This document shows, piece after piece, positions 8,597 to 18,299 of a stretch of DNA of 53,342 bases; position 1 is the first letter of the stretch; the number at the start of each line of letters is the position of its first letter. The position numbers and the translations under genes were made by a program. The DNA is taken from positions 1-53,342 of the forward strand of contig QCCT01000009.1 of NCBI GenBank assembly GCA_003281165.1, in the 5' to 3' direction. The stretch is from Prochlorococcus sp. AG-347-M18. GTDB taxonomy: Bacteria; Cyanobacteriota; Cyanobacteriia; PCC-6307; Cyanobiaceae. The notes under the pieces are model-generated. The model ran no database searches and was not told the origin of the DNA. It saw only the letters and a list, made by a program, of their open reading frames with translations.

Positions 8597-9385
8597 ATTA
8601 TTAATTTTAGGTAAGTCTTCTAAATTACCCCTCCAAAACAAATCTGGTTCAACAGGTGTAAGCGATATTTTATTATCTTTTATCTGAGATACATCACTAG
8701 GCCAATTCTTAGGACCATAGCCTTTTGATTTTAGATCTAAAACCACCTCACCCGCTAACCAGTAATAATCATCACCTCTTGGGTCTTCTCTTTTGGAAAA
8801 TTGATTTTTATATTTTCTTACTGATAATCTTGTCCATGATAATTCTTTTATTTTACTTTTTTCACAAGGGGGTATATTTAAATTTAATAGAAGTGAGGCT
8901 GGCCAACTATCTTTAATGGCTTGTTCGGCAATATTTATTGCAATTTCTCCAGCAAATTCAAAATTCTTCCATTTAAAACTAGCAACACTTATTGCCATGG
9001 AAGGAACATTTTCTAGAGTGCCTTCCATAGCTGCGGCGACTGTGCCTGAACAAAAAATATCAGTCCCTAAATTGGGCCCGTGATTTATTCCAGATAGTAT
9101 AAGATCAGGTTTATGATCCAAGAGTTCAGATAGTGCTAATTTAACACAATCAGCTGGTGTGCCGGAACATCCCCAGGCTTCAATTCCTTCTCCAAATAAT
9201 TCATCAGCTTTCTCAACTCTTAATGGGGATTGTAAAGTAAGACCATGACCAGTAGCAGATCTTTCTTGGTCAGGACATACTACTTTTACTTTATGTCCTC
9301 TTTTTTGGGCTGATTTTGCTAAAGCTCTTATCCCCTCTGCGAAGACACCATCATCATTGCTAATTAATATATTTAACGGTTTCAT
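8576..9385 (-). CDS. surE: 5'/3'-nucleotidase SurE
   Basis: A metal-dependent nucleoside monophosphate phosphatase. The 269-residue protein starts [19 protein letters not shown] with the adjacent Asp pair that binds the metal, and has [20 protein letters not shown], and [25 protein letters not shown], all hallmark SurE segments. It ends by overlapping the convergent DUF3611 gene, and its start is divergent from pheS across 68 bp. Confidence 0.95.
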   Translation of the reverse strand: MKPLNILISNDDGVFAEGIRALAKSAQKRGHKVKVVCPDQERSATGHGLTLQSPLRVEKADELFGEGIEAWGCSGTPADCVKLALSELLDHKPDLILSGINHGPNLGTDIFCSGTVAAAMEGTLENVPSMAISVASFKWKNFEFAGEIAINIAEQAIKDSWPASLLLNLNIPPCEKSKIKELSWTRLSVRKYKNQFSKREDPRGDDYYWLAGEVVLDLKSKGYGPKNWPSDVSQIKDNKISLTPVEPDLFWRGNLEDLPKINNSFVNPS

Positions 9386-9453
9386 TAATCAATACATTTT
9401 ATTTATGAACGATATTTAAGTAAGATAAAGCAATACTTATTTTTACTATATCA

Positions 9454-10461
9454 GTGAGTCAAATTGAATCATTAAATCAAATTGAGGAAAAACTAAATAA
9501 TCTTTCTCTAACAGCAAAAAATAATATAGAAAATTCTAATACTCATGAAGAACTGGATCATTTGAGAGTTTCCTTGCTAGGGAAAAAAGGTGATTTATCA
9601 ATTATCTTAAAAACAATGGGTCAATTATCTGCTACTGATAGACCAATTATTGGCAAGAAAGCAAATTTAATAAAAATAAATTTGCAAGAACTAATAACTG
9701 AAAGAAAAAATAAACTAAACAGTGAAGCCTTAGATAAAAAGATTAAACAAGAAAAAATTGATGTAACTATCCCTTCAATTGGAACCCCCCCTGGGAATAA
9801 ACATCCTTTGATTTCAACTCAAGATGAAATAATAGATATTTTTTGTGGTTTAGGATACTCAGTTGAAAGCGGCCCTGAAATAGAAACTGATTTTTATAAT
9901 TTTGAGTCTCTCAATATACCCAAAAATCATCCAGCAAGAGATATGCAGGATACTTTCTACTTAGATGACAATCGACTTTTAAGGACCCATACTTCTCCTG
10001 TTCAGATAAGATGTTTAGAGAAAAATCCTCCTCCCGTAAGAATCATTGCTCCCGGTAGAGTATATAGGAGAGATGCAGTAGATGCTACTCATTCTCCTGT
10101 ATTTAATCAGGTTGAGGTTTTATGCATCGATCAAGACATTAATTTTAGTCATTTGAGAGGAACAGTTCTTACATTTTTAAAGACCTTTTTTGGAGATATT
10201 CCTGTAAGGTTTAGAGCTAGTTATTTCCCATTTACTGAACCTTCAGCAGAAGTAGATGTCCAGTGGAAAGGTAAATGGCTTGAAGTAATGGGCTGTGGGA
10301 TGGTAGATCCAAAGGTCCTAGAGAAATTAGGAATAGATTCTGAGAAATGGACTGGTTTTGCGGCAGGACTAGGAGTTGAGAGATTTTGTATGGTTAGACA
10401 TCAGATCGACGACATCAGGAAATTTTATACAAACGATATTAGATTCTTAGAACAGTTCTAA
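9454..10461 (+). CDS. pheS: Phenylalanyl-tRNA synthetase alpha subunit
   Basis: Catalytic subunit of the class II enzyme that charges tRNA-Phe. It has 335 residues, the bacterial norm. The N-terminal 100 residues are the tRNA-binding coiled coil ([13 protein letters not shown]), followed by [24 protein letters not shown], motif 2 [20 protein letters not shown] and motif 3 [22 protein letters not shown]. The start codon is GTG at 9454; no ATG precedes the conserved N-terminus. The beta subunit is not in this window. Confidence 0.97.
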   Translation: MSQIESLNQIEEKLNNLSLTAKNNIENSNTHEELDHLRVSLLGKKGDLSIILKTMGQLSATDRPIIGKKANLIKINLQELITERKNKLNSEALDKKIKQEKIDVTIPSIGTPPGNKHPLISTQDEIIDIFCGLGYSVESGPEIETDFYNFESLNIPKNHPARDMQDTFYLDDNRLLRTHTSPVQIRCLEKNPPPVRIIAPGRVYRRDAVDATHSPVFNQVEVLCIDQDINFSHLRGTVLTFLKTFFGDIPVRFRASYFPFTEPSAEVDVQWKGKWLEVMGCGMVDPKVLEKLGIDSEKWTGFAAGLGVERFCMVRHQIDDIRKFYTNDIRFLEQF

Positions 10462-10531
10462 TAGTATTTAATTCTTAAATTAGGATTGTCTAACAAATTA
10501 GTTTAAGATGGTCCTAGTTTTAATTTTTTGA

Positions 10532-11440
10532 TTGGTACGTAAAGCAGGACTAATCGTTAATGATGGAAAGGAACTAGCTGTTCAAACTGCAACTTCTGTT
10601 CAAAAAAAATTGGAAAAATCTAATTTTGAAGTTGTAAGAGTTAGTAGCTCTGGAGGGATGGTGGGTTTCGCAAATCCTGATCAACATGTTCGTCCTTTGG
10701 GATATACGAATTGTGTTCCCGAGGGGTTTGATTCATCAATGGAATTTGCAATTGTTCTTGGCGGAGATGGAACTGTGCTTTCTGCTGCAAGGCAAACGGC
10801 ACCTGCTAAAATTCCAATTCTTACAATAAATACTGGTCATTTAGGATTTCTTGCGGAAGCTTATTTATCTAACCTAGATGAGGCTATAGATAAAATAATT
10901 GCTGGAAATTGGAATATTGAAGAAAGAACTTGCTTTATCATTAGTGTAATGAGGAATGATCAGAGGAGATGGGAGTCTCTTTGCCTTAACGAGATGGCTC
11001 TTCATAGAGAACCTCTAACAAGTATGTGTCACTTTGAGATTTCTATAGGGCGACATGCTCCTGTGGATATTTCAGCTGATGGAGTAATTTTATCTACTCC
11101 AACTGGTTCTACTGCATATTCTCTGAGTGCTGGAGGGCCAGTTATTACACCTGATTGTCCAGTAGTACAATTAACTCCCATTGCGCCACATTCGCTTGCA
11201 TCAAGGGCACTAGTTTTTAATGATTCAGAACCTGTAACTGTTTTCCCTGCCACTCCTGAAAGATTAGTAATGGTTGTTGATGGGAATGCTGGTTGTTATG
11301 TTTGGCCTGAAGATAGGGTTTTAATAAGAAAAAGTAAACACTCAGTGAAGTTTATAAGACTTGAAGATCATGAATTTTTCCAAGTTTTAAGAAATAAACT
11401 AGGTTGGGGATTGCCCCATGTGGCTAAACCTGACAAATAA
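10532..11440 (+). CDS. nadK: NAD kinase
   Basis: Phosphorylates NAD to NADP. The 302-residue protein has [19 protein letters not shown] (GGDG ATP/metal motif near residue 78), [21 protein letters not shown] (NE motif) and [21 protein letters not shown]. It begins with TTG at 10532, just before the conserved [17 protein letters not shown], because no ATG or GTG is available in frame; this makes the exact start less certain. Cyanobacteria usually carry two NAD kinases and this is the one with the short N-terminus. Confidence 0.94.
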   Translation: MVRKAGLIVNDGKELAVQTATSVQKKLEKSNFEVVRVSSSGGMVGFANPDQHVRPLGYTNCVPEGFDSSMEFAIVLGGDGTVLSAARQTAPAKIPILTINTGHLGFLAEAYLSNLDEAIDKIIAGNWNIEERTCFIISVMRNDQRRWESLCLNEMALHREPLTSMCHFEISIGRHAPVDISADGVILSTPTGSTAYSLSAGGPVITPDCPVVQLTPIAPHSLASRALVFNDSEPVTVFPATPERLVMVVDGNAGCYVWPEDRVLIRKSKHSVKFIRLEDHEFFQVLRNKLGWGLPHVAKPDK

Positions 11441-11453
11441 CAATTACTTAAAT

Positions 11454-12734
11454 TTATTTTTTTCCTTTTAATATAAAAATAGGATTATTTGGTTCTAATC
11501 TCATTCCCTCTGCAATACTTAAGCTTTTATAGGTCTGAATTAAATTTAAATTTGTTTTAAAATTTTTATCTTCTAAACCCTCTTTCAACTCTTGAATAGT
11601 TTGAATATCAATTATGGGGATAACTATAATATCTCCAATTCTCATGCCCTGAGCCAGTTTTTTAATAATTTGAAGTTTAGTCTTTCTATCACATCCTCCA
11701 ATTACTAATCTATTAGGTTTTCCAAAAGAATTTAAATTTCTCATATTCAAGGTTTTATTGATGTCTTCCTCAAAAATAAATTTTGGTTTAACGCCTAGTC
11801 TTTTTGAGTTTTCTAGAATTAATGCTTTTGAGCCAATCCTTTTATCGATGCAAAATAAATCTAAATTAGGCCTTAATTTTAATGCCTCTAAACCAATTGA
11901 CCCACATCCTGCTCCTATATCCCAGATGACGCCATTTTTAGGGAGCTCAAGATCAGCTAAGATTTGAATGCGAACCTCCCTTTTAGTAAATAAATTTGGT
12001 CTATCATCAAAAGTTTTAAAAATATTGTCACTAATTCCGAAAAGAGGGAGATTATTATCTGAGAAATTTTTCTTTGTTTTTGTAAGAACAACAATGTTCA
12101 AACTTGATATGTCAGAGGGTAATGAATCCTTAAGATTTAATTTTCGTATATTTTCATTATCGAAACCTATCTCTTCACAGAGCCAAAAATCATAAAAGTC
12201 AATAAGATTTAATTCTGATAAGTTTCTTTGGATTATTTCTAAACTTTTGTTATTTGAATCTGTAATAATAGCCAAACTTGAAGGCTTGGCTTTAAGAGCC
12301 TCTACTAACCTAGTCGAATCTCTGCCGTGAATACTTAAATTAATAGTATCTTGCCATGGGATCTTTAACTTACTAAATGCTAATTGAATGCAAGTATTTG
12401 AAGGATAAAAACTTAATTCATCCTTTGAAAAATTTTCTAGTAATATTCTCCCAATTCCAAACCAAAGTGGATCTCCTCTAGAAATTAAAATAACATCAGT
12501 TTTTCGAGATCTAAGCCATTGAAAAAGTTCCTTATTACTTTTGCTGGAAAAAAATGATTTCTTTTTTTTTAAACCATTTTTGCACCATAAATTAATTTCT
12601 TCAAAATATGAATTAGGAACGGCAATATTTTCTGTTTCTAAAAATAGATTTTGTAATTTATAAGATAGATCCTCAAATTTATAAGAATTAATACCAATTA
12701 CATGAATTTTTCTATTACCTTCAGTCATCAACAT
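11454..12734 (-). CDS. cobL: Precorrin-6Y C5,15-methyltransferase (decarboxylating)
   Basis: A fused corrin enzyme of 426 residues that methylates precorrin-6Y at C5 and C15 and decarboxylates the acetate at C12 in cobalamin synthesis. Residues about 10-210 are the CobL/CbiE tetrapyrrole-methylase domain (LISRGDPLWFGIGRILL; SIHGRDSTRLVEAL). Residues about 245-426 are the CbiT-like SAM domain, with REVRIQILADLELPKNGVIWDIGAGCGSIGLEAL. Two in-frame ATGs (12734 and 12728) are possible starts. It is convergent with nadK, 13 bp away. Confidence 0.92.
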   Translation of the reverse strand: MLMTEGNRKIHVIGINSYKFEDLSYKLQNLFLETENIAVPNSYFEEINLWCKNGLKKKKSFFSSKSNKELFQWLRSRKTDVILISRGDPLWFGIGRILLENFSKDELSFYPSNTCIQLAFSKLKIPWQDTINLSIHGRDSTRLVEALKAKPSSLAIITDSNNKSLEIIQRNLSELNLIDFYDFWLCEEIGFDNENIRKLNLKDSLPSDISSLNIVVLTKTKKNFSDNNLPLFGISDNIFKTFDDRPNLFTKREVRIQILADLELPKNGVIWDIGAGCGSIGLEALKLRPNLDLFCIDKRIGSKALILENSKRLGVKPKFIFEEDINKTLNMRNLNSFGKPNRLVIGGCDRKTKLQIIKKLAQGMRIGDIIVIPIIDIQTIQELKEGLEDKNFKTNLNLIQTYKSLSIAEGMRLEPNNPIFILKGKK

Positions 12735-12811
12735 TTAATGAAATGGAACTAAATTGTTTGAATGTTTTATAAAGTTATCTTATGATTATCCAAGCTATCA
12801 TAGTAAATTAA

Positions 12812-13063
12812 TTGTCTGAAAGGAGAAAGAGATTACATGAATTGTTGTTAACTCTAATTGATAAAGATAGTGAATTTGAGTTTATTGAAGAAGACTCTAG
12901 CGATTTAACTTCTAGCTATTCTGAAAAAGACACTTTGAATTTATCTCGAGTTATAGAAAAAAATCGTAAAATAATAAAGAGATATCAAGCTATTGTAAGA
13001 ACAGCTGTCACTCTTGATGCCCTGATGGATTCTGAAAATGAAGAAAATTACAAAATCAAATAA
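12812..13063 (+). CDS. Small protein of unknown function, 83 residues
   Basis: A highly charged 83-residue protein beginning at TTG 12812 (MSERRKRLHELLLTLIDKD), with an acidic middle and a basic helix (IEKNRKIIKRYQAIVRTAV) near the end. I do not recognise a domain. It is divergent from cobL, and its final 26 bp overlap the DUF3122 gene, which suggests co-expression with DUF3122 and ribD. I considered RNA polymerase omega because of length and charge, but its conserved segments are absent. Confidence 0.68.
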   Translation: MSERRKRLHELLLTLIDKDSEFEFIEEDSSDLTSSYSEKDTLNLSRVIEKNRKIIKRYQAIVRTAVTLDALMDSENEENYKIK

Positions 13064-13538
13064 AAATATTTTTTCAAATGGAATATTACCTTTACTTTTA
13101 CTACTATCCTTTATTCTTAACCCATTAAAAGTATTTGCAGAAGTTTCAGAAACAGAAATAAATGGAGAATTAATAAATGCTAGCAGTGAGTTTTTAAGGG
13201 ACTTGGACTTCGAAACTTGGCAATTAGTAGCTTATAAATCACCTCTTTTTGAAGATAAATTGATTTTGAGAGTAATAGGATATCCAGGAAATCTTAGGAT
13301 TGATCATCCCACTGACTTGAGGGTTGAATCAGGAAGAAAACAGTGGATTTTAGATGATAAAACATTACTTAATGTGGAATTAGCAAATGATGGAAGACAA
13401 GCTGCAGCAGAATTCGATCTTGATGAATTGATTAAAAATTTAGATAAAAATAGACCATTAAGATTATCTTTGTCGGGAGTTTTTACTGAGTTACCTGTTC
13501 CTCCCTTCGTTGTTAAAGAGTGGAGATCAATAAGCTGA
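13038..13538 (+). CDS. DUF3122-family secreted protein
   Basis: A 166-residue protein with a clear signal peptide: basic start (KKITKSNKN), hydrophobic core ILPLLLLLSFILNPLKVFA and probable cleavage after FA-E. The mature part (LDFETWQLVAYKSPLF, LRVIGYPGNLRIDHPTDL, LPVPPFVVKEWRSIS) matches my memory of the cyanobacterial DUF3122 family. Periplasmic or lumenal location is inferred; function unknown. It overlaps the previous gene and lies just before ribD. Confidence 0.75.
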   Translation: MKKITKSNKNIFSNGILPLLLLLSFILNPLKVFAEVSETEINGELINASSEFLRDLDFETWQLVAYKSPLFEDKLILRVIGYPGNLRIDHPTDLRVESGRKQWILDDKTLLNVELANDGRQAAAEFDLDELIKNLDKNRPLRLSLSGVFTELPVPPFVVKEWRSIS

Positions 13539-13551
13539 ATTGAATTTTGAG

Positions 13552-14646
13552 ATGTCTGAAAAAAATGTAAGCAATACAAAATGGATGAAAAGAGCAATTT
13601 CTTTAGCTTCTTTAGGCAAAAATACAACAAGTCCCAACCCTAAGGTGGGAGCAGTGATACTAGATAAAAATGGAAACCTTATTTCAGAAGGATTTCATTA
13701 CAAGGCAGGGATGCCACATGCAGAGGCAATGGCTTTTAAAAACTTAAAAAAGGATGCTAAAGGTGGAACAATGTATGTGAATCTTGAACCTTGTTGCCAT
13801 CAAGGTAAAACACCTCCATGTGTAGATAAGGTTATAACCTCTGGTATAAAAAAGGTATATATATCTATTGAAGACCCTGATAAAAGAGTCTCTGGTAAAG
13901 GTATTAAGCTTCTAAAAGAGTCTGGAATTCAAGTTCACTTAGGATTATGCAAAAAAGAATCCTTAGATTTAAATAAGGCTTTCATTTATAGGAATATTAC
14001 AAAAAAGTCATTTGGTGTCCTCAAATGGGCAATGAGTATAGATGGAAGAATAGCTTTGAAAAATGGAAAAAGTAAATGGATTACTAGTGAAGAATCAAGG
14101 TCATTAGTTCATTCATTAAGAGCAGAATTTGATGCAATAGTCATTGGGGGAAACACATTAAGAAGAGACAACCCACTTTTGACTACTAGAGGTTCTAAAA
14201 ATCCTGAGCCTTTGCGAGTGGTTTTCTCAAAAAGTTTAGATCTCCCTTCAAAATCTAATCTTTGGGATTGTAGTAAGGCAAAAACTTTAGTTATTTATGA
14301 TTCTTCTACAGCAAATGAAAGTTACCTCTCAAGGATTCCGAAATGTGTGGAGGTTGAAAAGGTATCATCAGATAATCCAGAGTTGATTTCAAAAATACTT
14401 GCGAAAAGAGGTTGTAATAAAGTTCTTTGGGAATGTGGCCCCAGACTGGCTACTGCCGCTATTCAAACTAATTGTATTCAGGAACTTATTACTTTTATTT
14501 CCCCAAAAATTTTAGGTGGAAAAAATAATATGAATCCTTTAAGCGATTTTGAATTTAAAGAAATGCACGAAATTATAAAATTAAGTGATTCTCAATTTAG
14601 TTTGATTGGAAATGATATATGTGTTAATAGTTCATTCAAAAATTAA
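13552..14646 (+). CDS. ribD: Riboflavin biosynthesis deaminase/reductase RibD
   Basis: Two-step riboflavin enzyme: deaminates diaminohydroxyphosphoribosylaminopyrimidine and reduces the ribosyl side chain. The N-terminal cytidine-deaminase-like domain shows the zinc site MPHAEAMAF and EPCCHQGKTPPCVDKV; the C-terminal reductase domain starts near residue 145 with LKWAMSIDGRIAL and has IVIGGNTLRRDNPLLTTR and LWECGPRLATAAI. I prefer ATG 13552 over an in-frame TTG at 13540; the choice changes four residues. It lies 13 bp after the DUF3122 stop. Confidence 0.94.
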   Translation: MSEKNVSNTKWMKRAISLASLGKNTTSPNPKVGAVILDKNGNLISEGFHYKAGMPHAEAMAFKNLKKDAKGGTMYVNLEPCCHQGKTPPCVDKVITSGIKKVYISIEDPDKRVSGKGIKLLKESGIQVHLGLCKKESLDLNKAFIYRNITKKSFGVLKWAMSIDGRIALKNGKSKWITSEESRSLVHSLRAEFDAIVIGGNTLRRDNPLLTTRGSKNPEPLRVVFSKSLDLPSKSNLWDCSKAKTLVIYDSSTANESYLSRIPKCVEVEKVSSDNPELISKILAKRGCNKVLWECGPRLATAAIQTNCIQELITFISPKILGGKNNMNPLSDFEFKEMHEIIKLSDSQFSLIGNDICVNSSFKN

Positions 14647-14675
14647 TTTTTACACTAATTATTATGGGTCAAAGT

Positions 14676-14685
14676 ACCGTACGGT
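14676..14685. promoter_or_regulatory. Perfect 10-bp palindrome ACCGTACGGT upstream of ftsH
   Basis: ACCGTACGGT is its own reverse complement and stands out as GC-rich in an AT-rich 114-bp spacer. A TATAAT-like -10 lies downstream at 14733-14738. The position, about 75 bp before the ftsH start, would suit a regulator-binding site. The extended sequence AGTAC-N6-GTTCT is reminiscent of, but spaced differently from, a cyanobacterial LexA box. No regulator is assigned. Confidence 0.35.
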
Positions 14686-14760
14686 TCTTACCCAAAAAAA
14701 ATAATACAGATACGGAAACTCTTCGTTTAGTTTATAATAAGTTCAAAATTGATCATAACT

Positions 14761-16623
14761 ATGCCAATAAGACAAGACGATAATCAACCTAATAGAAGAT
14801 TTGGAATTGTAAATATCATTTTGATAGGAGTTGGAGCATTACTTTTATTTAGCAGCCTTTTCCCTAATCAAAATATGCAAATCCCTAGGGTTCCTTATTC
14901 ATTGTTTATAGATCAGGTTAATGATGGTGAAGTTAAGCGTGCATATATCACTCAAGAACAGATTAGATATGAGTTAAATGGAGCTGAAGAAGGAGCACCT
15001 TCTGTTTTAGCAACAACACCAATTTTTGATATGGACCTCCCACAAAGGTTAGAAAGTAAAGGGGTGGAATTCGCTGCAGCTCCTCCCAAAAAACCAAACT
15101 TTTTCTCAACCATATTGAGTTGGGTTGTTCCTCCTTTAATTTTCATCCTTGTTTTACAATTCTTCGCTAGAAGAAGTATGGGTGGTGGAGGTGCTCAGGG
15201 AGCTCTTAGTTTTACTAAAAGTAAAGCAAAAGTTTATGTTCCTGATGACGAATCAAAAGTAACATTTGCTGATGTGGCTGGCGTTGATGAAGCTAAAGAC
15301 GAATTAACGGAAATAGTTGATTTTCTAAAAAAACCTGAGAGATACACAGATATCGGTGCGCGAATACCAAAAGGGGTGCTTCTTGTGGGACCTCCAGGAA
15401 CAGGTAAAACTCTTCTTTCAAAGGCTGTTGCGGGAGAAGCAGAAGTTCCTTTCTTTATAATTTCAGGTTCTGAATTTGTTGAGCTTTTTGTAGGTGCAGG
15501 TGCCGCAAGAGTAAGAGATTTATTTGAACAAGCTAAGAAAAAAGCTCCTTGCATTATATTTATTGATGAATTAGATGCTATTGGAAAAAGTCGTTCTGGT
15601 TCAATGGGAGTTGTTGGAGGTAATGACGAGAGAGAACAAACGCTTAACCAACTTTTAACCGAAATGGATGGTTTTGCTTCAGCTGATAAACCAGTGATAG
15701 TATTGGCAGCAACAAACCAACCAGAAGTCCTTGATGCTGCGCTACTAAGACCAGGAAGATTCGACAGACAAGTTTTAGTCGATAGACCTGATCTATCAGG
15801 TAGAAAAACGATATTAGAGATTTATACAAAAAAAGTTAAACTTGCAGATTCAATAGATTTAGATTCTATTGCACAAGCCACTAGTGGTTTCGCGGGAGCT
15901 GATTTAGCTAATATGGTAAACGAAGCTGCTTTACTTGCAGCTAGAGCAAAAAGAAAAAGTGTTGAACAACAGGACTTAAGCGAAGCGATAGAAAGAGTGG
16001 TCGCCGGATTGGAAAAGAAGAGTAGAGTTTTGCAAGATGATGAAAAGAAAGTAGTCGCTTATCATGAAGTTGGTCATGCAATAGTCGGTCATCTTATGCC
16101 TGGAGGATCTAAAGTTGCAAAGATTTCTATTGTGCCAAGAGGTATGAGTGCTCTTGGTTATACTCTTCAATTGCCAACTGAAGAAAGATTCTTAAATTCT
16201 AAGGAGGAATTAAAAGGGCAAATAGCTACACTGCTTGGTGGAAGATCTGCAGAAGAAGTCGTTTTTGGAAAGATTACTACCGGAGCTTCAAATGATTTGC
16301 AAAGAGCAACTGACATAGCCGAACAAATGGTTGGAACATTTGGAATGAGTGATATTCTTGGCCCTCTTGCTTACGACAAGCAAGGTGGAGGTCAGTTTTT
16401 AGGAAATGGCAATAATCCTAGAAGGTCTGTAAGTGATGCTACTGCTCAAGCAATAGATAAAGAGGTTAGAGATTTAGTAGATGATGCACATGAAACTGCA
16501 CTCAATATTTTAAGAAATAATTTAACCCTTCTTGAATCGATTTCTCAAAAAATCCTTAAAGAAGAAGTTATTGAAGGTGAGGATCTCAAATCTCTCTTAG
16601 CAGAAAGTAAAATGCCTGCTTAG
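14761..16623 (+). CDS. ftsH: ATP-dependent zinc metalloprotease FtsH
   Basis: Membrane-anchored AAA+ protease that degrades damaged membrane proteins, including photosystem II D1 in cyanobacteria. With the ATG at 14761 it has 620 residues; an in-frame TTG lies four codons earlier. Two membrane helices flank a lumenal/periplasmic loop (residues about 18-36 and 113-134). Walker A GPPGTGKT is near residue 210, Walker B IIFIDELDAIG follows, then the second region of homology RPGRFDRQVLVDRPD, and the protease zinc motif HEVGH near residue 435. All key residues are present. The genome should hold further ftsH copies; which paralogue this is cannot be fixed here. Confidence 0.97.
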   Translation: MPIRQDDNQPNRRFGIVNIILIGVGALLLFSSLFPNQNMQIPRVPYSLFIDQVNDGEVKRAYITQEQIRYELNGAEEGAPSVLATTPIFDMDLPQRLESKGVEFAAAPPKKPNFFSTILSWVVPPLIFILVLQFFARRSMGGGGAQGALSFTKSKAKVYVPDDESKVTFADVAGVDEAKDELTEIVDFLKKPERYTDIGARIPKGVLLVGPPGTGKTLLSKAVAGEAEVPFFIISGSEFVELFVGAGAARVRDLFEQAKKKAPCIIFIDELDAIGKSRSGSMGVVGGNDEREQTLNQLLTEMDGFASADKPVIVLAATNQPEVLDAALLRPGRFDRQVLVDRPDLSGRKTILEIYTKKVKLADSIDLDSIAQATSGFAGADLANMVNEAALLAARAKRKSVEQQDLSEAIERVVAGLEKKSRVLQDDEKKVVAYHEVGHAIVGHLMPGGSKVAKISIVPRGMSALGYTLQLPTEERFLNSKEELKGQIATLLGGRSAEEVVFGKITTGASNDLQRATDIAEQMVGTFGMSDILGPLAYDKQGGGQFLGNGNNPRRSVSDATAQAIDKEVRDLVDDAHETALNILRNNLTLLESISQKILKEEVIEGEDLKSLLAESKMPA

Positions 16624-16652
16624 TAAAATTTAGGTTTTTTATACAAAGTTAG

Positions 16653-17579
16653 ATGTTAAATCCAATCAAGCTTGCGAACACAAATTTCTTATCAAGCTTA
16701 GATACTTCATGTGTAGAATTTCTTCATATTTTAGAATTAGCAAAAAATTTTAAAAATAAAGAATTAAATATAAAACTCAAAGAAAAAGTTTTAGGTTTGA
16801 TTTTTGATAAATCATCAACTCGTACCAGAGTTAGTTTCCAGGTGGCAATGTCAAGACTTGGTGGCACCACAATTGACCTAAATCCTACTACTTCACAAAT
16901 TGGGAGAGGAGAGCCAATTAGAGATACAGCAAGAGTGCTAAGTAGATACTGCGATGTTCTTGCGATAAGAACATTTAAACAAACTGATTTGGAAGAGTAT
17001 GCAAAATGGTCCTCTAAGCCAGTTATTAATGCTCTTACTGATTTAGAACATCCTTGTCAGGCTTTAGCTGATTTCATGACAATTAAGGAGGAATTTATTG
17101 ATTTTAAAGATGTAGTTTTGACATTTATTGGAGATGGTAATAATGTCGCAAATTCTCTTATTTTATGTGGCGCGTTATTGGGAGTAGAAGTTAGGATTGC
17201 ATGTCCTAAAGGTTATGAACCAAATCCGTTGGTGGTAAAAAAAGCATATGAAACCTATAAAAATAAGAATCTGTTGAAAATTACTAGTGATCCCAATACT
17301 GCTGTTTTAGGAGCAAATGTTCTTTATACAGATGTTTGGTCATCTATGGGTGAAGAAAATCAAAAAGATGAAAAAGAAAAAGTTTTTAATGGTTTCACTA
17401 TTGATAGTGATTTAGTTAGTAAGGCTGATAATGATGCAATTATTCTTCATTGCCTTCCTGCGTATAGATCCAAAGAAATAACTGATGAAATATTTGAAAG
17501 TAATAAAAGTAGAATTTTTGATCAAGCGGAAAATAGATTACATGCTCAACAAGCTCTTTTATCTTGTATTCTTCAATAG
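16653..17579 (+). CDS. argF: Ornithine carbamoyltransferase
   Basis: Makes citrulline from ornithine and carbamoyl phosphate in arginine synthesis. The 308-residue protein has the carbamoyl phosphate site SSTRTRVSFQ, then HPCQALADF and FIGDGNNVANSLI, and the ornithine-binding HCLPAYR near the C-terminus (Cys of this motif binds ornithine). The start ATG is 29 bp after the ftsH stop. Aspartate carbamoyltransferase is excluded by DGNN and HCLPA. Confidence 0.96.
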   Translation: MLNPIKLANTNFLSSLDTSCVEFLHILELAKNFKNKELNIKLKEKVLGLIFDKSSTRTRVSFQVAMSRLGGTTIDLNPTTSQIGRGEPIRDTARVLSRYCDVLAIRTFKQTDLEEYAKWSSKPVINALTDLEHPCQALADFMTIKEEFIDFKDVVLTFIGDGNNVANSLILCGALLGVEVRIACPKGYEPNPLVVKKAYETYKNKNLLKITSDPNTAVLGANVLYTDVWSSMGEENQKDEKEKVFNGFTIDSDLVSKADNDAIILHCLPAYRSKEITDEIFESNKSRIFDQAENRLHAQQALLSCILQ

Positions 17580-17606
17580 GAATACTTGCGAACTAATTAA
17601 TAAAAG

Positions 17607-17620
17607 GGTACAAATGTATT
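17607..17620. promoter_or_regulatory. Putative LexA box 1 upstream of lexA
   Basis: GGTACAAATGTATT matches the cyanobacterial LexA consensus RGTAC-N3-D-GTWC-B at all specified positions but one (T for C). It lies 16 bp before the lexA ATG and 16 bp from box 2, which puts the two boxes about one and a half helical turns apart. Autoregulation of lexA is the natural reading. Confidence 0.6.
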
Positions 17621-17622
17621 AG

Positions 17623-17636
17623 AGTACATATGTTTT
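17623..17636. promoter_or_regulatory. Putative LexA box 2, abutting the lexA start codon
   Basis: AGTACATATGTTTT matches the same consensus with one mismatch (T for C) and ends at the base before the ATG at 17637. A repressor bound here would cover the start of the gene and probably the transcription start, so the mRNA leader must be very short or absent if this is the operator. Confidence 0.55.
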
Positions 17637-18254
17637 ATGGAAACTTCTTCAGGGGACGATCTTACGCAAGCTCAGAATGAGCTTTATGGATGGATAAAAG
17701 AATATATGAAAAACTTTCAACATAGCCCATCCATCAGACAAATGATGCAAGCCATGGGATTAAAATCTCCTGCTCCAATTCAAAGTCGCTTAAAACATTT
17801 GCAAGAAAAGGGCTACATCTCTTGGCAAGAAGGTAAAGCAAGAACAATGCAAATAGTTGATGAAATTATAGAAGGTGTACCAATTATGGGTTCAGTCGCA
17901 GCTGGAGGTTTAATTGAAACTTATTCTGATGTTCAAGAGAATTTAGATATTTCTGATGTTTTAAAAAAGAAAAATGTTTTTGCTCTTACAGTTAATGGAG
18001 ATTCTATGTTAGACGCATGTATTGCAGATGGAGATATGGTTTTGATGGAGCCAATTACAGATTCATACTCTCTAAGAAACGGAACTATTGTTAGTGCATT
18101 GGTTCCAGGTTTAGGAACAACTTTAAAGTATTTTTTTAAGAGAGGAGGAAAAATATTTCTTGAAGCAGCGAATCCAGCTTATGAACCAATAGAGTTGAAT
18201 TTAGAAGATGTAGTTTTTCAGGGAAAATTACTTGCCGTTTGGAGAAAAGTCTAG
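17637..18254 (+). CDS. lexA: LexA repressor
   Basis: The 205-residue protein has an N-terminal winged helix (HSPSIRQMMQAMGLKSPAPI) and a C-terminal S24 self-cleavage domain. The cleavage bond Ala89-Gly90 (SVAAGG), the nucleophile Ser123 (GDSML) and the general base Lys164 (TTLKYF) are all present, so it should be a RecA-responsive repressor rather than one of the non-cleavable cyanobacterial LexA forms. Two LexA boxes directly precede the ATG. It lies 57 bp after argF. Confidence 0.95.
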   Translation: METSSGDDLTQAQNELYGWIKEYMKNFQHSPSIRQMMQAMGLKSPAPIQSRLKHLQEKGYISWQEGKARTMQIVDEIIEGVPIMGSVAAGGLIETYSDVQENLDISDVLKKKNVFALTVNGDSMLDACIADGDMVLMEPITDSYSLRNGTIVSALVPGLGTTLKYFFKRGGKIFLEAANPAYEPIELNLEDVVFQGKLLAVWRKV

Positions 18255-18299
18255 GGAAGTAATATAGTAATAAATAAATTAAGATGATTCCATTATTTG

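Noticed and set aside
12812..13063. RNA polymerase omega subunit
   Set aside because: Length and charge fit, but the conserved omega core residues expected in cyanobacteria are absent.
13304..13630. 108-codon minus-strand frame across the DUF3122-ribD junction
   Set aside because: Overlaps two well-supported genes on the other strand.
14671..14687. LexA box upstream of ftsH
   Set aside because: The half sites AGTAC and GTTCT are six bases apart, not the four of the cyanobacterial consensus; kept only as a palindrome of unknown role.
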